From: Bacteroidales bacterium
GTDB taxonomy: Bacteria > Bacteroidota > Bacteroidia > Bacteroidales > UBA932
Length of the DNA: 11,228 nt
NCBI GenBank assembly: GCA_023230265.1
Contig: JALNXR010000046.1
Span: 1-11,228, forward strand
Direction: 5' to 3'
Under the pieces are notes generated by a model. It made no database searches, had not been told where the DNA came from, and saw only the letters and a program-made list of their open reading frames with translations. Shown here in pieces: positions 8,578-11,228 of this stretch. Numbering within the stretch: position 1 is the first letter of the stretch; each line of letters begins with the position of its first letter. Made by a program: the position numbers and the translations under genes.

Positions 8578-10288
8578 CTATCATGTCTTCTATCTCTTTG
8601 TTCGTGAATGATATAAGTTCTAATGCGTCTTCCGGACATACCGGCAGGCACATACCACATCCTTTACAGACAGAGTTTGTAATTTCTGCAATTCTCTTTC
8701 CTCCTTTATCAATAGGGGTGATGGCATTAAAAGGACAGGTCTGTAAACATTTTCCGCACCAGGAGCACTTCATTTCATCAACAAATGCTACTATCGGTTC
8801 AAGTTCCAGTTCTCCTTTCGAGACAATCGAGTGAGATTTTATGGCCGCAGCTAGGGCTGAGTTGACACTTTCCATACTGTTTTTTGGCCCCTGGCAGCAT
8901 CCCGCAATTGTGATTCCGTCTATAGCGGTCTCTACCGGTCTGAGCTTCATGTGTATCTCATTATAGAAGTTATCCCTTCCTCTTGGCAGTTTAAAGATTG
9001 CTCCGGTGTTGTCTCCCTTTGCGGAGACCATCCCGGTTACAAGTACAACCATGTCAACATTAGCCTCAAGCTCTCTTTTCCCGGAGAGAATATCTTTAAC
9101 TCTCACAATTATCTCTCCATCACCATCTTCAATTACCGGCGGCTCCCTGTCGGGGAACTGAATAAAGAGATCACCTCTTTTATTGGCCTCTTTGTAGAGC
9201 AACTCCTGCTTTCCGTAACTTCTCATACCTCTTGTAAGATGATAGATATCAATTCCGGGAAATTTTTCGGTTGTATCCAGAGCACTACGCAGAGCTGCAG
9301 TGCAGCAGTATCTGGAACAATAGCTGTTTTCGCCCTTTATCTGACGGCTGCCTACACAATAGATAAAAGCGACACTCTTTATCTTTTTACCATCGACAGT
9401 AAATACTTTTTCTTTCTGTTTTCTCAATAGTGAGTTGAAATGTTCCAGAGTGACAACTCCGGGAATTGTCCCGAATCCGTACTCTCCGCTTTTTGGTGTG
9501 TAGCTGTCAAATCCGGTTGCTACCAGCACTGATCCCACATTTATCACTCTTTCTGATGGATTACCCTCGCCGGATTGGAGATTTTTTTGCAGCTTAAGTG
9601 TAAAATCGCCAATATTTCCTTTACTTTCAGCCACCTGGTATCCTGTTAGAAGTGTTATGTTTTGTTCTTTTGCAATCTCCCCTGACAACCTTTTGATAAT
9701 TGCTTCACCTGATACTGTTTCAGGTGCCACAGTGTTTATTTTTAGTAAACTACCACCGATTTTTTCCTCTTTCTCAATAAGGTAAACCAGATCATTCATT
9801 GCAGAGAGTGCCTGTGCGGCCTTTATTCCTGCAATACCGGCACCGATAACAGCTACGGAATTTTGTGATTTTATTCTGATAGGTTCCAGTGAGACAGCAT
9901 GCCTGGCCTTTGCAATTGCAGCTTTCACCAACAGAATTGCCTTTTGGGTGGCACCCTCTTTATTGTCGGAGTGTGCCCAGGAAGCTTGTTCCCTTATATT
10001 GGCGTGCACATAATTGTATTTGTTGAGTCCGGCTCTTTCACTTACAGCCCTAAAGGTGGAAAGATGCAGCTTGGGCGAACAGGATGCTACTACAATACCG
10101 CTGAGGTTATTCTCTTTAATGTCAGAGTCCATATCCTTCTGGTTGGCATCCCCGCAGGCAAACATAGTGGTTTTTGAGAGCACGACTGCATTTTCATCTT
10201 TTACAGCCTCCCTCACCTTTTCAATATTAACATAATCGGAGATGTTTCCTCCGCATGCACATATATATACACCGATTCTCTTATCCAT
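8561..10288 (-). CDS. HdrA-like flavo-iron-sulfur oxidoreductase subunit (QmoB position)
   Basis: This 575-residue protein is an electron-distributing subunit of the heterodisulfide-reductase A family. The N-terminal HdrA domain (1-135) has GVYICACGGNI at 6-16, VVASCSPKLH at 66-75 and ANIREQASWAH at 96-106. FAD binding is shown by GAGIAG (149-154) and the later ATGF (257-260). A cluster motif C311-x12-C324-x3-C328-C329 matches the unusual HdrA iron-sulfur site. GCCQGPKNSMESVNSALAAA (463-482) is the family's C-terminal FAD segment. Two ferredoxin sites follow: C508, C511, C514, C518 and C541, C544, C547, C551. The MvhD-like tail of classic QmoB is absent. The gene starts 9 bases after the preceding HdrA-like gene, and the two presumably form a heteromer with the QmoC-like membrane protein. 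Confidence 0.93.
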   Translation of the reverse strand: MDKRIGVYICACGGNISDYVNIEKVREAVKDENAVVLSKTTMFACGDANQKDMDSDIKENNLSGIVVASCSPKLHLSTFRAVSERAGLNKYNYVHANIREQASWAHSDNKEGATQKAILLVKAAIAKARHAVSLEPIRIKSQNSVAVIGAGIAGIKAAQALSAMNDLVYLIEKEEKIGGSLLKINTVAPETVSGEAIIKRLSGEIAKEQNITLLTGYQVAESKGNIGDFTLKLQKNLQSGEGNPSERVINVGSVLVATGFDSYTPKSGEYGFGTIPGVVTLEHFNSLLRKQKEKVFTVDGKKIKSVAFIYCVGSRQIKGENSYCSRYCCTAALRSALDTTEKFPGIDIYHLTRGMRSYGKQELLYKEANKRGDLFIQFPDREPPVIEDGDGEIIVRVKDILSGKRELEANVDMVVLVTGMVSAKGDNTGAIFKLPRGRDNFYNEIHMKLRPVETAIDGITIAGCCQGPKNSMESVNSALAAAIKSHSIVSKGELELEPIVAFVDEMKCSWCGKCLQTCPFNAITPIDKGGKRIAEITNSVCKGCGMCLPVCPEDALELISFTNKEIEDMIDVLSQ

Positions 10289-10297
10289 AATTGACTA

Positions 10298-11228
10298 TTA
10301 TGAGAGGTTAGCTTTTAAATACGCAGTTGCCTGAGCGGCAGCCGAACCGGCAGAGAGAATTGAATCAGGTATATCCATAGGGGCAGAGGCAGTACCGGAG
10401 ACAAACACCCCATCTATAGAAGTTTTTGCCGGATTAGCCATAGGATCAGGCTGATATACAAAATTTAAATCGTCAGTTCTGAGAACTCCAGGTTTAAAGA
10501 GAGCGGAAGCCTCATCATTTGCCAGTACACCGACGGATAGTACAACCATATCGTGTTGAGCCTCTTTAATCTTGCCGGTGGTGATATCTTCATACCTCAG
10601 AATGAGATTGCCTTTCTCTCCACCTGTGATTTTGCCGATTTTTCCCTTGACAAAGTTTACTCCCATACCCCGTGCCTGTTCGTAGAATTCATCGTATCCC
10701 TTGCCGTATGCTCTGATATCAATATAGTATATAGTTATGTCTGCCATTGGAAGTGCTCCCATAAGCAATTGTGCCTGTTTGACAGAGTACATGCAGCAGA
10801 TTTGGGAGCAAACAGGATTGCCTGCGGAATCATCCCTGGAACCTGCACAGAGAACATAGGCTATTTTGTCAGGGACTTTACCGTCTGAGGGTCTTAGAAT
10901 TGTATTGAAAGGTCTGGTAGGGGCAAGCTGCCTCTCCATCTGCATAGAGGTAAGAACATTTTTTAACTTGCCAAATCCGTATCTGTCAATTTTTTGTGGG
11001 TCGAAAAGTTTAAATCCCGTTGCTACAATTACTGTTTTGATATCAATTACAAATTCAAGTTTTTTTTGAGTGAAATCTATACAGTCAGATGGGCAGGCCT
11101 TTTCGCAGGCACCGCACAGTGTGCAATTCTCAATATCAATTGCAGCAATTTTAGGACTGGCTATGGCAAATGGTATAAAAGCAGCTTTTCTCCCTATCAG
11201 GTTGAACTGATACTGGTCCGGAACGATA
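10298..11228 (-). CDS. HdrA-like FAD/iron-sulfur subunit, QmoA-like (5' end beyond the window)
   Basis: The frame is open to the right edge, giving 309 visible C-terminal residues; the ATG at 10945 is internal, because homology continues upstream of it. Visible residues 1-30 (NLIGRKAAFIPFAIASPK) match the region before the HdrA inserted ferredoxin. Four cysteines at visible positions 35, 38, 41 and 45 (CTLCGACEKACP) bind one [4Fe-4S] cluster. VIVATGF (67-72) is the FAD-fold strand. C127-x12-C140-x3-C144-C145 repeats the HdrA cluster motif. The end, GTASAPMDIPDSILSAGSAAAQA, is the conserved HdrA FAD segment. No C-terminal ferredoxin pair follows, unlike the next gene, which is a QmoA-like layout. 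The N-terminal GxGxxG lies outside the window. The stop is 9 bases before the next start. Confidence 0.92.
   Translation of the reverse strand, partial: IVPDQYQFNLIGRKAAFIPFAIASPKIAAIDIENCTLCGACEKACPSDCIDFTQKKLEFVIDIKTVIVATGFKLFDPQKIDRYGFGKLKNVLTSMQMERQLAPTRPFNTILRPSDGKVPDKIAYVLCAGSRDDSAGNPVCSQICCMYSVKQAQLLMGALPMADITIYYIDIRAYGKGYDEFYEQARGMGVNFVKGKIGKITGGEKGNLILRYEDITTGKIKEAQHDMVVLSVGVLANDEASALFKPGVLRTDDLNFVYQPDPMANPAKTSIDGVFVSGTASAPMDIPDSILSAGSAAAQATAYLKANLS

Noticed and set aside
8951..9430. 159-codon open frame on the plus strand
   Set aside because: It lies wholly opposite the well-supported HdrA-like gene, has irregular composition and no recognisable motif; it is a shadow frame.
10298..10945. 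Stand-alone 215-residue gene starting at 10945
   Set aside because: The same frame continues upstream to the edge with a CxxCxxCxxxCP cluster and the FAD-fold VATGF, so the ATG is internal to a longer gene.

Overview
The window looks like a chromosomal segment from an anaerobic member of the Bacteroidota (Bacteroidales-like). Four things suggest this: the ATP synthase gene order atpD-atpC-(small membrane protein)-atpB-atpE-atpF-atpH-atpA-atpG; a very short epsilon subunit; a long signal-bearing N-terminal extension on subunit a; and a TAnnTTTG-type promoter box before atpD. Few genes have a recognisable Shine-Dalgarno sequence, which also fits that phylum. The assignment is inferred from family knowledge, not from a search.

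Every supported gene lies on the minus strand, so transcription runs from the right end (11228) to the left end (1). The right part (11228-7227) holds four tightly packed genes. They are an HdrA-like flavoprotein cut by the window edge (QmoA-like), a complete HdrA-like flavo-iron-sulfur protein (QmoB-like position), a 99-residue protein with a predicted winged helix, and a fusion of an HdrC-type two-cluster ferredoxin with a six-helix membrane domain (QmoC/HdrE-like). Together they look like a membrane-bound complex exchanging electrons between the quinone pool and an unidentified cytoplasmic partner. No HdrB, AprAB, Sat or MvhD is present in the window.

A 55-base gap (7172-7226) follows. It carries a match to the Bacteroidota -7 element, embedded in a perfect 10-bp inverted repeat, and is the probable atp promoter/operator. 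The left part (7171-74) is a complete F1Fo ATP synthase operon: beta, epsilon, an AtpI-like membrane protein, a, c, b, delta, alpha, gamma. Intergenic gaps are 1-36 bases with one ATGA overlap. The catalytic and ion-path residues are intact, so the enzyme should be functional. The last 73 bases hold no complete gene, but a possible signal-peptide start of a next gene runs off the left edge.

Functionally, the two blocks pair a quinone-linked redox complex with the ATP synthase. Whether they are co-transcribed or separately controlled depends on the 55-base gap. No RNA genes, mobile elements, CRISPR arrays or clear intrinsic terminators were seen.
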